Assembly (NCBI GenBank): GCA_013368325.1 | Contig: JAACJK010000163.1 | Location: forward strand, 1,984,001-2,048,000 | DNA length: 64,000 bases | Origin: Ephemerocybe angulata | Lineage: Eukaryota > Basidiomycota > Agaricomycetes > Agaricales > Psathyrellaceae | Direction: 5' to 3' | In this document: one piece after another, positions 44,219 through 55,628 of the stretch | Numbering within the stretch: the stretch's first letter is position 1 | Layout of the letters: the number at the start of each line of letters is the position of its first letter | Position numbers and translations under genes: made by a program | The notes under the pieces: model-generated | Databases searched by the model: none | What the model saw: only the letters and a program-made list of their open reading frames with translations | What the model was told of the DNA's origin: nothing

Positions 44219-45654
44219 ACGAGTGTACTGACGGTTCTATTCAGTCGACGGCCTGCGCAAGCCATCAACATCCATCCCATCATAAGATAACGGAGCCGCT
44301 CACGTTCACTTTCCCCAACATTCTCGGCGACCTTCGTAGCCAACTTGCAACTATTCATCTCTTCGTCAGTCTGTACTGTGAGCTCAGTGCACGCCTCAGG
44401 CCACCCAAACCCGTCCATGCAATTATCCATCGCACGCTGGAGCGAGTCGCCTTCCCATCCAAAGAGGTAATCTCCATGCTGTCCATACCCCGTCCTACAA
44501 TCGAAGTCCTCATGAGCATCGCATCTCTCATCATCCAGCCTCGGAGCACTCACGGATCACCCATACTCAGCACGAGCGGCTGCTCAGTCTCCCACTCCTC
44601 ATCGGTAAGGAGCTGATTGAACTTGGATGTATCCCAGTACGTCTCGTATAAGACGTGGGGCACGCGAATGGGGTGCGAGCTGGGGCAGCCTTCGCCGGCG
44701 AAGCCCAAGATGCCGACGTTGGGGTTGACAGAGCCTACGGGGTAAGCGGTGTGGCTTGAGTGGTCTGGCATGTCTGTGTTCTTGCCGTCCCAGCATCTAT
44801 ACAGGCAGTACCGCGTCAGTTGACTGAGATACAGAGGAGGACTCGGGAAACTGCTGATACGTACGATGGGAAGAAGACGTTGGACCTTATACCTCCGGCA
44901 CATTTCTTGTTGGGAAGGTGGCGCGTATCGTACTGGCCGGCACCGGGTGGATAAGTGTTAGAGGGACCAAATGGGTCGGGGGACTCCCAGCATCTGAAGG
45001 AAAGGGCCCAAGAGGCTACGTCTGATGGCTCTGAGGGACTGGAGAGGCGGACCTTGGGATTGCCAGTGATCATTCGGAATCCCTAAAACGCGCAGGAGAT
45101 CGTCAATTGGCAAGGAGGTACGGCTAAGCTGAGTAAGTAATGACCTTTGGGAACGCTGAGACCCTGTTTCCTCCCGGCTGAACGTAGTAAACTGTCATTC
45201 CCCCATCCGTCGAGCCCACAAAATGGTTCGGGATTTGTGGGACGCGGGTGAATGTCCCATTTGGGTGCTTGAAATACATAACAGCGGTCCAGTAGTTTGA
45301 TTTGTCTTCCGTAAATTTGCATGTCGTGCAGGTCGCAACGGATGGGATGTCGAGCGCTGGGTCCATCGTCACGTTGAAGGCGTTCTAACAGCGGTCACAT
45401 TCCCATCCAGCTGCTTTTTTCTGTGTTTTTTGAGAAGAGACTTACCCCTCCAATGATTTGGTGGACATGAGGAGATACTTGGCCTGGTGTACCCAACCTC
45501 CATGCAGCGTTGCGTCAGTTGGGTATTGTATAAACGGTGGAATGAGGGATGCTTACGGGTCAAGACGCTCGGTGACGAGTTGGGAGCATCCAAAGCGGAG
45601 AAGGGCGTGAGCCCGTAGACCTGCGCAGATGAGAAGGAGGAGGAGGCGTATCAT
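44107..45654 (-). CDS. Secreted DUF1996 protein, copy 1
   Basis: Six exons on the minus strand: 45654-45557, 45497-45446, 45384-45145, 45082-44865, 44796-44554 and 44494-44107, giving 412 residues. The N terminus MIRLLLLLICAGLRAHA is a signal peptide, followed by LLRFGCSQLV, GQVSPHVHQIIGGN, TCTTCKF, NYWTAVMYFKHPNGTF, SFRCWESP, CWDG, YETYWDT, FGWEGDSLQRAMD and DGFGWPEA, the DUF1996 signature seen across mushrooms. Biochemical role unknown. The last exon runs 80 residues beyond the conserved DEEMNSC with no similarity to copy 2, and a GTGAACG could start a further intron there, so the C terminus is uncertain. Promoter faces the gene at 46330. Confidence 0.85.
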
Positions 45655-46329
45655 TTCGCGGTCAACTTCAGGCTGGCAACGAACAATGGCAGAGAGATTG
45701 AATTATACAATCCAGCCCATATTGACTGTCCTTCGTGATGGTGGAGCATTGGAGATACAGAGCTGATAGGAAGGTTTTTCTGCCGTAGCTCTTTCAAAGC
45801 GAGCAAGAATTCGAAGATTGGCGGAGGAACAGTCGTCCAATCGCAAAATAGCGAAGCAAGAGTAGCTCCGAGGTTGAGGAACAACACTTCATGAGTATCC
45901 CAATTCCCGCTATTGTATTCGCAGAATCGTAGGTGACTTGAGAGTCCTGTAACTCATTGGAGAAGGAATGTGTTAAGATGCATAGGCGGAAGAGGTCAAG
46001 GTTTGGTCAAAGGTTAGAAAGATGCATCAAAACTTGTGTTGTCACACTATTTGACTGTGTGTTAAATCGGGGCCTACGGCAGGACAAGCGCCCGCATGAC
46101 AGCTGGCATCAAACTTGACTTCCTTTCTCCTTTCTCCGCTCACCATCTCAGACTCTTCTTGTGCTCGACATTTGGTCGAAACTGCCCACGGCATGGTCAG
46201 AATTAAGTCTTTATGTTAACCCTCGAGTACTTGAGCTCTTGTCACGAGTAGCCTTCTCGGAAGAACCGCTGGATGGCAGCATAAAAACTCGGTGCGCAAA
46301 ATTGAAATTTACTCCACGAACCAGACTAA
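45655..46329. promoter_or_regulatory. Divergent upstream region
   Basis: About 675 bases between DUF1996 copy 1 (-) and the secreted protein at 46330 (+). It has a CATAAAAAC block at about 46280 but no coding sequence. Confidence 0.4.
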
Positions 46330-47103
46330 ATGCTGAAACAAATCCTAGTCGCGACTGCTCTCTACCTTTCTTCTGTATCCGCAGAGTGCACCTATGCATC
46401 ACTGCAGGAGTTCACGAAGGCCTACGTGACCCAGCAGGCCACGGGCGCGTTCGCCACGACCGCCTCATCTGCTGCTTACACGGAGAATTTCCGCCCCGTG
46501 AACATCAGCTCAGGCGTCATCAGTCGGCCCCTTCGCATCGACTTCAGTCGCAGCACCCACGATACCACACAGTGCGCGACCTATACCGAAATCATCGTCA
46601 CCAACCCCTCGCACCCCTATGTCATCGGCACCCAGCTTCGTTTCTCCTCCGACGGAACTACCTTGACGAACATCAACTCCGTCGTGACTGATGCTGGAGA
46701 CTGGCTCTTCAACGCCACCGGTACCCTCAAATGGGCGAGCGTCGAGAACTGGGGCACCATCCCCGTTGAGAAGCGAGACACTCGAGCTGTTATACAGGCA
46801 GCCGCAGACGCCTACCTCGACCTTTTCAACGACCCAAGTGTAAAGGTGCCGTGGGGAACCCCCTGCGCTCGGCTGGAAGGAGGGGCCTACACTGGGAGCG
46901 GGGCGCCGACGGACTCGTGCAACGTTGGAGTACCGTCCGGAGTGCCTCTGACCAACAGGCGCTATGTGATCGACGAAACGGTCGGGGAGGTCGACGTATT
47001 CGTTGACTTTGGAAACAACAAGATTCCTGATACCCACGAGTTCAGGATAGAAGGGGGGAAGATTCGGTTCGTGCATACCATGACGGCCACCGGAGGAGCG
47101 TGA
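46330..47103 (+). CDS. Secreted protein resembling DUF8021 family
   Basis: 257 residues, single exon. A signal peptide (MLKQILVATALYLSSVSA, cleavage before ECTY) leads to a domain with SLQEFTKAYVTQQATG, YTENFRPV, then TQCATYTEII, DAGDWLFNATGTLKW, GTPCARLEGGAYTG, CNVGVPSGVPLTNRRYVID, VDVFVDFG and PDTHEFRIEGGKIRFVHT. This is the pattern of a widespread fungal secreted family that I recall as DUF8021; the family name is from memory and not checked. Four or five cysteines fit disulphide bonds. Lies between two DUF1996 genes. Confidence 0.7.
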   Translation: MLKQILVATALYLSSVSAECTYASLQEFTKAYVTQQATGAFATTASSAAYTENFRPVNISSGVISRPLRIDFSRSTHDTTQCATYTEIIVTNPSHPYVIGTQLRFSSDGTTLTNINSVVTDAGDWLFNATGTLKWASVENWGTIPVEKRDTRAVIQAAADAYLDLFNDPSVKVPWGTPCARLEGGAYTGSGAPTDSCNVGVPSGVPLTNRRYVIDETVGEVDVFVDFGNNKIPDTHEFRIEGGKIRFVHTMTATGGA

Positions 47104-47484
47104 GGTTACACTGGTTTTGCGGCGGTATCCTCCAAAACAGTTTACCGCTCAAAGGCTATTCTTGGACTGCACTCGTCCCTTTTCTTTTTTCTCCGACATT
47201 CTTTCCTCGTGCTTCTCACTCATTCAATTCGTCGGTCCCTTCTGGGTGCTTTACGATGTATGATTGGATGGAGCTCTTTCGAATTCGCTCTTGGCGTCCT
47301 TCCCATCCCTCGTGATCCCACTGCCTCTCCACTCCGTTTGGCATTGATAGGGCACAGGGATCATCCTAATCCCTTCTTCCCAATATTGGGTGTTGTTGTA
47401 TATTAATGTGTGTGATACATCGTTGTTCACCCTCGCGCAAGTTGCCCAGTTTTGTCCAACCTAACGCTTCGAGGCTTACACAGT
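47104..47484. other. Short intergenic region
   Basis: 3' UTR of the gene at 46330 and promoter of DUF1996 copy 2. Nothing further. Confidence 0.4.
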
Positions 47485-49208
47485 ATGCTTACCCTCAAGA
47501 GCATGCGCTCGCTCGTCGCAGCGAGTGTCGTGTCGTCTATCTTTCTCGCCCAGGAGAGCTACGCAATTCTAAGGTTTGGATGCTCACAGCTTGTTACACA
47601 GCGCTTCGATCCGTACGTCGACCTTCCCTCTACCGGCATACTCGCTGACGCGCACATAGACTCGTCACCCCAGGCCAAGTAGCACCCCATGTTCACCAGA
47701 TTATCGGCGGAGTGAGTCTTCCCTTTGCTATCAAACCAGAGACTGACGATGATTCTCTGAATAGAACTCGTACGCCTCGTTGTCCCTCCCACACAAAGAT
47801 AGACAAGCCGCTGAACATCTGTACTAGGTTCAATCTGACGATGGACCCCTCGCTTGACCTCCCGACTCTGTCTACCTGCACGACATGTCGATTCAAAGAG
47901 GATCTCTCGAACTACTGGACGGCCGTCATGTACTTCAAGCACGATAACGGGAGCTTTGTCCGAGTAAGGCTGACATCTCAAAAACCGTAACCTGCAATTA
48001 CTCACCTCGTAATCAGGTTCCTCAAATTGCAAACCACTACATCGGCGGCCCGCAAGGCGGAATGACGATCTACTACATCCAACCCCCAGGCATCGGCGCC
48101 GAGGGCAAAGTCACCTCTTTCCCCAAGGTCAGTGACCGCTCTCCTCCTCCTCAGCCTCATCATCCCAGTCCTAACTTCGCCCCCTCTTTCAGGGCTTCCG
48201 CATGATCGTCGGCGATCCCATGCTTCGTACGCGCCAGTCGCATCCAAAGCTCGCCCCGCACGAACCGCTCGACCTCACCTCGCCCGAAGCCTATGCGCTC
48301 TCCTTCCGCTGCTGGGAGACAGGTGACTTCTTCGGGCCCAACAACTCGTTCGCACCCGGAGCGGGCCCGTACGATACTGTCGGTCTCCCGCCTAAGAGGT
48401 GCCCCAAGGGCATCAGGGCGAACATCTACTTCCCGAGCTGCTGGGATGGCGTGAACCTCGATATGCCTGATCATCACGTACGCACACCCCTCTTCTCTAT
48501 CTATGATTTTAAATGTTCGTTGGAGGAAGCTTACTATATTGTATCGTGCTTTGTAGAGCCATGTTGCGTTCATGCAGGGCAAAGTCGACCCGAGCAGGTC
48601 CATCTTCTTCTTCAACGGGACGTGCCCGTCGACGCATCCCGTCCGCATCCCGATGCTCTTCTACGAGACCTACTGGGATACCGAGATCTTCAAGGATGTG
48701 TGGCCCACCGATGGGAGACAACCTCTCGTGCTCAGCATGGGTGATCCGTACGTATAGCTTCGCTCGCTCAATGCCGAGCCTACAGGCTGATAGCCGTGTG
48801 TGTGTTGGGTCGACATTTGTAGAACTGGGTTTGGGCAGCACGGCGACTACATCTTCGGTTGGGAAGGCGACTCCCTCCAGCGCGCGATGGATAACTGCCA
48901 CGACGGCTTTGGATGGCCGGAGGCGTGTCCTGAGCTCACGATCCTCTCTGACGAGGAGATCAATAAGTGCGTGCAGAGGCCCAGGGTGGACGAGGTCGTC
49001 GAAGGTGGATGTGAGTAGTTGCTCTCTTGCTCTCTTTCTCTTCGTTTCCATCGTCAGGGCAAATTCTCATTTCTACTTTGCTTTTGCAGATATTAAGGAG
49101 TTGCCTGGGTGTAATCCTGTGCAGGAGGGTCCGGGGACGGCGACGATGGTACCTGGGTGTACGGCGATTTCTACGACGGCTGTGGTTGGGCCGACTCCAG
49201 GTCTTTAG
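47485..49208 (+). CDS. Secreted DUF1996 protein, copy 2
   Basis: Nine exons: 47485-47612, 47660-47711, 47765-47769, 47828-47963, 48017-48127, 48193-48477, 48557-48747, 48823-49010 and 49090-49208, giving 404 residues with all phases correct. Signal peptide (SLVAASVVSSIFLAQESYA), then LRFGCSQLV, GQVAPHVHQIIGG, NSFNLTMDPSLDLP, TCTTCRF, NYWTAVMYFK, CWETGDFFGP, CWDGVNLDMPDHH, FFFNGTCPSTHPVRIP and FGWEGDSLQRAMD. Exon 3 is only five bases (AACTC); without it the frame is lost. The intron after FPK starts GTCAGT at the same place where copy 1 has GTCATT. It carries two introns that copy 1 lacks. It ends in a Thr/Gly-rich tail with paired cysteines. Confidence 0.9.
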
Positions 49209-49837
49209 CACAATTGCGATTCTGTCCCCGTTGTATCAACTAAGTAGGAACATGTTACATGAATCTCTCAGCTGACTCACCTCAGAAGTGTTGATGAGTC
49301 TTGCACCACGTCCCGAAACTCGGCGACCGTGGACCTGTTTCAAGTTCGCGAATGGGCTGGCGTGTGGGGAGTTTGGATCGCCCCACCAAATGGAGAGGTT
49401 GCCTGTGATGCTGGTCGTATGGTACTGTAGAATCGAAGGAAGAGATCACTTTTTGTTCCCGAATCGTTGCTATGTCACTTACCATAGTTGTCAAGAATCT
49501 GAGCGCCTCTGTCTCAGCAGAAGGACACGACGCACCGGACGACTGGCCCACCCATTTAGACAATTGAAAGGTGCCCACGTTGATTAGTTGATTAGTCTTG
49601 AACGGGCTGGCACAGCGGTGCCCTGGATTGCAGCGCGAGTGACGAAACCGACAGTGGTGGAGAGCGGAAGGCAGTGCCACGGAGACAGATATCCCGAGCT
49701 TCAAGGTGGAGGAGATCGAAATGAAATAGGCGCCCCGGCTCTGAGTGCGAAAGCACGGTTCGGAGATTCAAATGATCATTGCGCTAGCCCCGCGAACTTG
49801 GACATGTCACAGTGCTTCTACGGATACAGGAATACGG
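49209..49837. other. Gene-free stretch with dispersed repeat
   Basis: Contains the second copy of the 39-bp repeat (49635-49673). No supported gene. Confidence 0.4.
49635..49673. repeat. Dispersed 39-bp repeat, copy 2
   Basis: Matches 39110-39148 at 36 of 39 positions in the same orientation. Confidence 0.6.
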
Positions 49838-51330
49838 TTACTCGTGCTCGTAATCTGGCTCGCCACCATTCTGATTGGTGTAAGAAACGTATGTCGTCCC
49901 CAAAGAATGAGGCTGAATGGGGCTGTACGGGTCCGTGGCTTGCGTAGCAGGGTAATCGACGGGAAACCATCCTACGGCCGCGTTTGTATAAGAGCCATCC
50001 GGGAGACTCTGTAATATGAAAGAGGTGAATGAGGATCCCCGGAGTAGATAAGCATATGAATACACACCTCCGAGACGGGGGCTCTCCCCACAATGGTAGG
50101 GTCTAAATCAACCGCAAAAACAGTGGTGGAATAAGTCTCTTCGCCGTGGACGGTTTGCTGGCGAGTAGGTGGACTGGAATTGGGTATGTTAAGAGGGCTC
50201 TCGATATTATGGATACGCCTCCCGTCAAGTCTTTGGACCTGCTGTGCTCCAGTACCCTAAGTAGCACGGGTAAGTATAAAAAGATGGGAGAGACTACGAG
50301 AGGGTAAATCGCTCACTGTTGAAGAGCTGGAGGATAGATGCGCCTCGACATTGGGGAGCGGTTCCGCAGCTTTACATCGAAATAAGCCAAAATAAGCCGA
50401 TTTATGTCAGTGTCATGTCTTGGAATACACTCACCGATAGCGGACACTGCTCGAGCGGTACTTGATAAGCCAACCTGGTGCGCGGTGAAAGCCGTATTAC
50501 GAGGGTCTAGACTTATGACAATGTCGACGCTACTAGGCGATCCAGTCCGTTCGCAGCGAGCTGTCTTGGCCGTCAAGGACATGGCCACATAGCTTTCTTC
50601 TGTGAATGTAAGCCTCAGTTTGATAAGGGCTGACGCTGCTGGAAGAATAGAAAAGCATGAGCGTTAATGCAGCTATGGATAACACTAGAGCTACCAATCA
50701 ACTGCTTAACCTTCTTCCTTGGAAGATCTATTGCATAGGTATGGTTTATGGAGTGCAGGCTACGAGGTGTCAGTTCGAAGCGAGTGCCGTGATGCCGGTC
50801 GTTGCTTTCGTCGTAGATGAATTGTGCGTACTCGACCTCCCACCTGGACTGGACTGTCAATGCCAGATCCCGCTGGCCATTCCAGAAATCGTCCTTCATC
50901 CTCACACGAATGGGACTGATCTGTCGGTAGGCGTTCATGGACAGGATGCTTGGCACAGATACCTGAATTCGACCCGAACGGCCTCCGGCGTGGTCTCGCT
51001 GCGCTTGTTCCAGGTACAGATAAGCGGCGATGAAACGGTTTGGCTGAGAAATCGGGACAAAGAGGGTTCTGGTATCGGCAGCAGTGAGTCTTGAGACTGA
51101 GAGGACAGGTAGAGTCAGTCGCTTTGACGGGAATACAAAGCAAACATGCATCACCATCAGGCAGCTCCCGGAAGGAGAAGGTCGTCTCCACTGTTGTTCG
51201 TACTTCGGACGGAGGGATATACTCCTCGCACTTATCCCAGACGTGGTTCGTTATAAAGAGATCCCTTGACCGTGCGTTCGAGGAAAATGTGGCTGGGAGT
51301 CCCATGTATTCTTGGTAGATGACAAACCCT
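49838..51330 (-). CDS. Unresolved multi-exon gene, unknown protein
   Basis: Minus-strand exons with good protein texture. One at about 51316-51137 has DLFITNHVWDKCEEYIPPSE and FSFRELPDGDA. One from 51096 to about 50770 has PNRFIAAYLYLEQAQRDHAG and LALTVQSRWEVEYAQF. One at about 50640-50450 has LRLTFTEESYVAMSLTAKTA and VDIVISLDPRNTAF. One at about 50150-50068 has TTVFAVDLDPTIVG. The last, to the stop at 49838, has GSYTNAAVGWFPVDYPATQA. The 40-base intron 51136-51097 keeps frame; the others are less sure. The 5' end is not settled: pieces at 51600-52180 may belong to it. Family not recognised; predicted mostly beta. Confidence 0.4.
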
Positions 51331-53580
51331 ATTACCAAATCAGAGGATCGGTCTTGGTAAGTGTCCTTCCGTAGCGTGTGTTCGTGTCGCACCTTCGTAA
51401 AAGTACTTCGTTCTAGGAAACTATGAGTGTATGTCGTCTAGAGAAGAGAATGAACAGATATTACGATTTCGTGGACCAACCAGGTCCCAAACTGTTTGAG
51501 TCGGATGCTCTCTTCTTACCAACGTTGGCGCTCATAGTAAGGGTGCCAAGCGTCCAAGAGGTACGATCTGGGGTATATATCGCGATAGGACACGGCGACA
51601 CGCCAACGAGGCGTGTTCAGAGTCTAATGACTGAAGAGGAAGGTGAATTGAATGAGACCTTTGCACGCTTGCAACGGGTTTTTGCCGGTTCAGCATGAGA
51701 ATTTGCAATTGCTCTCACAAATGAAGAGGCGTGTATCGCTTGGATGGTCACATTTATAGTTATTCTCACTTCTGGACGGTAGACGCCAACTATGGGAAAC
51801 CTCATGACGCATCGATCGCGCCAGACTGCCGGTAAGTCTGAGATGCAGGCATTAGCAAGAGATTCAGGCGTAGATAAAGATTCACCTACTTCCTCCCACG
51901 TCTATCTATGAACGAGACCGTGGTCGATGTCTTCCTCCGAGTGGCTTCAAGTGTCGAAAGACTAAGCGATCGTGTGGGGTGGCCGTTTGCAATGGTTCAC
52001 CAGTTTGGGAGGGAGATATGCTTGAAACGGCGTCTGAGAAATTCTCAAAGAACCTAGATCTGCGATCGCCATGAGTGTATGTGCTAGAGTACTGGGATGT
52101 AGTACACACACCTGAGCCGATAGACGCCACATTCCACAGAGAACATGCACTATCGTATTCGTAAACCGAGATGTCATACGTAAGACTCGTTTTCGCGCTT
52201 TGTCGGAGGTATATTCGATCTATGAAGTGCCTCGAAGTAAATCTATGACTGGAGTCTGGAAATAGGGAGGTTAGAAAGAAAGCGATGGACGCTTTTAACG
52301 GTCACTTGTTCACTGTTACTATCCTGTTGGGTATTGCGCAGGTGCCCCAACGACTGCTGATCTGCTTGTACGTGTGACGGCTCTGGGTAGTTCCCAAGAT
52401 AAAATGAAGCGGTCGGGGTGGGGGAATCTGAACCCTTGCTTGGTCGAGATCGGCTTGAAACCGTCGCTCGATCGGAACTCCGCCAACCCCAGAACGGAGT
52501 CGTAAGTGCTCGGTTAGGAAGATAAATAGGTTTTCAACGTCAGGCGCGTGGCGCATCCGAGTCTAAAGGCTAAGCCTTCGGAGTGGGTACAGGGACAGAA
52601 CCCCGGCGAGCCGTGGCCCGTGCGGAGAAGGTAAAGCGAGCGCAGCGAGCGAAACTGTTCGAGGTGGTGGGTTTAAGGCTCATAAGAATGTGAGAAAACG
52701 GGGGTACTAAGTACGCGAGTTACGACCTTAGCGTCACTGGCACATCCGCGGGGTACACGCGTTATCAACTTAGCATCAGATCGGCGATCATTTGATCTAT
52801 CCACCTCGGGAATGTGTGAAATACCAATTAAGGAATTGTGGGGGGCCCCAGGAGCCGGGCGGTGATGCCCCTCCCATTCCTTTCGCTCCTGTGAGACTTA
52901 TAGTTGGATAACTGGAGGCTCAAGTACTGTATTCTATGATTCAGGGAATCAAGTGGCATAAATCAGGGTGTGCTGCTCCTGGCACCCTTTCCCGCTTGCG
53001 GGTACCAAAATGAGATGTTCTATATGGGTCGGAGGAGGGGATCCAATTACCCCATTCCACCACCCCACAGGTTCTGAGAAAACTTTGTTGCCTGCGCAGT
53101 TACACGTTTGAGCGATATGGACGGACCATGGATTCCTGTCAGTGGTCTGGACGCCACAAGCATGGAGGCTGTGACCTGTCCCATTTGTATACCTTAGCTT
53201 CGGCTACGAACAGTTCTCCCATTTCTGCAGAGCAACTCTGTCATCAGCCCTTTGGGTGAAGAAGCGCCCTCAAGTTATCGTATTGTGATGTTTGTCGGTA
53301 ATTATAGCTACTCCCTTTAGAAACCTCCCATATATTCATTGTGTGCGCCGTGGACACGAGGTGGGCTATTGACCATAACCGGATAAATTGGTAAGCTGTA
53401 TTTCAATTGAGTAAGGGAGTTGCCTTGTTGTTGGGTCCTGCTCCTTTGGGAATGCTCCACATGACCTTGAACACTAGTCTCATCCCCATCGTCTCCCTCT
53501 GGAATTCGTCCCAATCGGGACCTCCGATCGGGAGAGGAAGTCGCCATTGGGACAAATTTCAGAGGGAGAGGATGGGGATG
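51331..53580. other. Unresolved, mostly gene-free stretch
   Basis: Minus-strand fragments at 51617-51805 (FPIVGVYRPEVRITINVT) and 51906-52177 could be upstream exons of the preceding gene, but I cannot join them. Nothing supported from 52200 to 53580. Confidence 0.3.
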
Positions 53581-53599
53581 AGACTACTTGAACACGGTT

Positions 53600-53880
53600 A
53601 TTTTGCCTTCTACGTAAACAGAAAAGTTAATCGCCAGCATAGGAAACAAAACAGAGCCCTGACATAAGATGTATCGACTCACGTCCCAATGTTGACCACC
53701 TCGAAGAGGCGTGAATGTGAGCCATTGTCCATGGTGGGGACACACGAATTCCCTCGTTGACGGGTGGGAGGTTTTGTAGTAGTGAAGGTCCTCCTTGAGT
53801 GCCGCGAATAGTCTCGGCAGACAGTGTGAGTTGTGTAACACGTAAATCGTCCTGACTTCTATCTTAATGCCCGCGTTGAT
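53600..53880 (-). pseudogene. Isolated exon-like fragment
   Basis: Reads EVRTIYVLHNSHCLPRLFAA, LKEDLHYYK, FVCPHHGQWLTFTPLRGGQH then, after a plausible 73-base intron, a stop. No upstream exon found. Probably a gene remnant; family not recognised. Confidence 0.3.
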
Positions 53881-54004
53881 AGCCGTTCGTGACTCCTGTC
53901 TTCCACCCTCCTTGTTCTTGCCTCAAACCTACATCGTAAGATTTATTCTGCATGCGAGATCTTCATTATGCGCATGGGGATGTTCCACATTAGTCGTCTC
54001 CTAG

Positions 54005-54639
54005 CATTCGTCCCCGCTATTCAGTGACTATGAAGAGTATCTCAACCCCACCGTTGAGAATATTGCTTGCCTCGCCATACGTGCCATGTGGACAACTCCT
54101 GCCCTCACTTGCTGCCACGGCGTAGACCCAGACGATTTGAACGCCGTCCGTCTCGTTTGTGATAGTGTCTGTCTCTTTACGGTGCAGGCAACGAGGTCCC
54201 CATCGAACTCCGCGGACCTCGGTCGTCTGTTTACAGAAGGCTGGGAATCAGTGTTTTCGTAGGTAGAGTTTCTCTTGAACTTCGAACTTCAGGGCTTCCA
54301 CAACCGCGCAAAAGGGACTCGTGTCTTCATCGGCACATCCATTTTTCATGTTCTTTGTAAAATGTGCAATCAATCCCAACCATTGGAGAGGTGGGGTCAT
54401 GTCATTCCATCCCTCCTGCAGCTTCTTACGCTACGTTGGGCGCCATTTCTTCCAGGAGGAGTGTGGCGTGCCCGTTTGTAATTTCCGAGCTCCTTCTCCA
54501 GTACCCGGACATAAGACAGGAACTTACCCGGGTCGACATTACCTCATTTTCAGTCGTTGTTGAAGGGTTCGAAGAAAACGCCCTGAAGCAAGACGCGATG
54601 GCATCTACGTCAGTCCTACTCTGCGGCCCAGGACGTTGA
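54005..54639 (+). pseudogene. Helical-protein pseudogene with stop and frameshift
   Basis: Frame 2 reads PLFSDYEEYLNPTVENIACL, ALTCCHGVDPDDLNAVRLVC, DLGRLFTEGWESVFS, then an in-frame TAG at 54260-54262. Coding texture then continues in the same frame (VEFLLNFELQGFHNRAKGTR, IGTSIFHVLCKMC). Near 54440 it moves to frame 1 (CPFVISELLLQYPDIRQELT, VVVEGFEENALKQDAM) and stops at 54639. The all-helical style resembles armadillo-like MYND proteins such as the one at 61359; that link is inferred. Confidence 0.45.
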
Positions 54640-55628
54640 ACCCTACCTCCCTTCGTCCTGTTCTTTCGTAAGAGGAAGCGTTTTGTTTGTTCTGCCCAAT
54701 TAGCTATCTAACAATAGAAACCAATGCCCGGAACAATTCTCGGACGTCCCTACGAGATTATCCTTTTGGACAGGTGTGCGTTCCGTTGCCCGCTCGATGT
54801 ATGCCTTCGGTACAGTGCCGATCTCAAGTTCCGTGGCTTGTTTGAACTGTTGGTGAGAGTCGCATCAAGCATTGACGAAGAAGCACAGCGAACCATTATT
54901 CTTTTCCGACGGTTCTGAGATCCTCTTCCTGTATCCTCGAGGAAAAAGCCAATGCCTTGGAGATCGACCGGATCACTTTGCGCATCACGTTCCGGCCCCG
55001 CACACATTCCTCGTTAACTATACTGTTGTTCAGTTGTTCAGACTCCTGAGCATTTCGGCGACGGCAATGGGGTTATAGGAAGCGGTGCATATGCTTAAGC
55101 CTCGAGTTATTTCCCACGATGTATTGATTTCGCCGTGGGCAATGGGAAGGAAGTCCGAGCGCACAGGACCGCTTTCTGACAGAAGCCTTTTTTCCACCAT
55201 ACGTCAACCAAATAAGAGAATTGGGCCTACTGAGTGTATCTAATGATATCGTGCGCGTATTACTCTGGCCTGGTGAGTATTTACTGAGCCAGACACGCGT
55301 ACGGGGCTTGTCTATCTAAGTGTAACTTTGTAGCTCGTCTTGATTCTCGTTGGATTGCTCATCCCCATTGGGATGAATCTGGGAGCATAATCTCAAGACG
55401 GAGATTTGTCTCGGATGCAATATGCTGGATTCTGCATTTCTCTGTCATCGCACGATCTCCTCGATATAGGCCTTCTTCACACAACATGCAGAAAGGGACA
55501 GGCACTGTCATGGAATCTTATTTTCATTGTGCCGCGCTTAGTATAAAACCCATTCGATGTTTTGAGTTTCGGTGGCTCACCCTGACCAAACCTTCTCCGC
55601 CCCACCAGCCCTACCCTAAACTTACACC
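54640..55628. other. Relic coding scraps and TEA gene promoter
   Basis: Short protein-like scraps on the plus strand near 54780-54910 and 55150-55390 (FLTEAFFPPYVNQIRELGLL) may be the 3' part of the preceding pseudogene. TATAAAA at 55542-55548 precedes the TEA gene. Confidence 0.35.
55542..55548 (+). promoter_or_regulatory. TATA box of the TEA-domain gene
   Basis: TATAAAA about 80 bases before the ATG at 55629. Confidence 0.45.
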
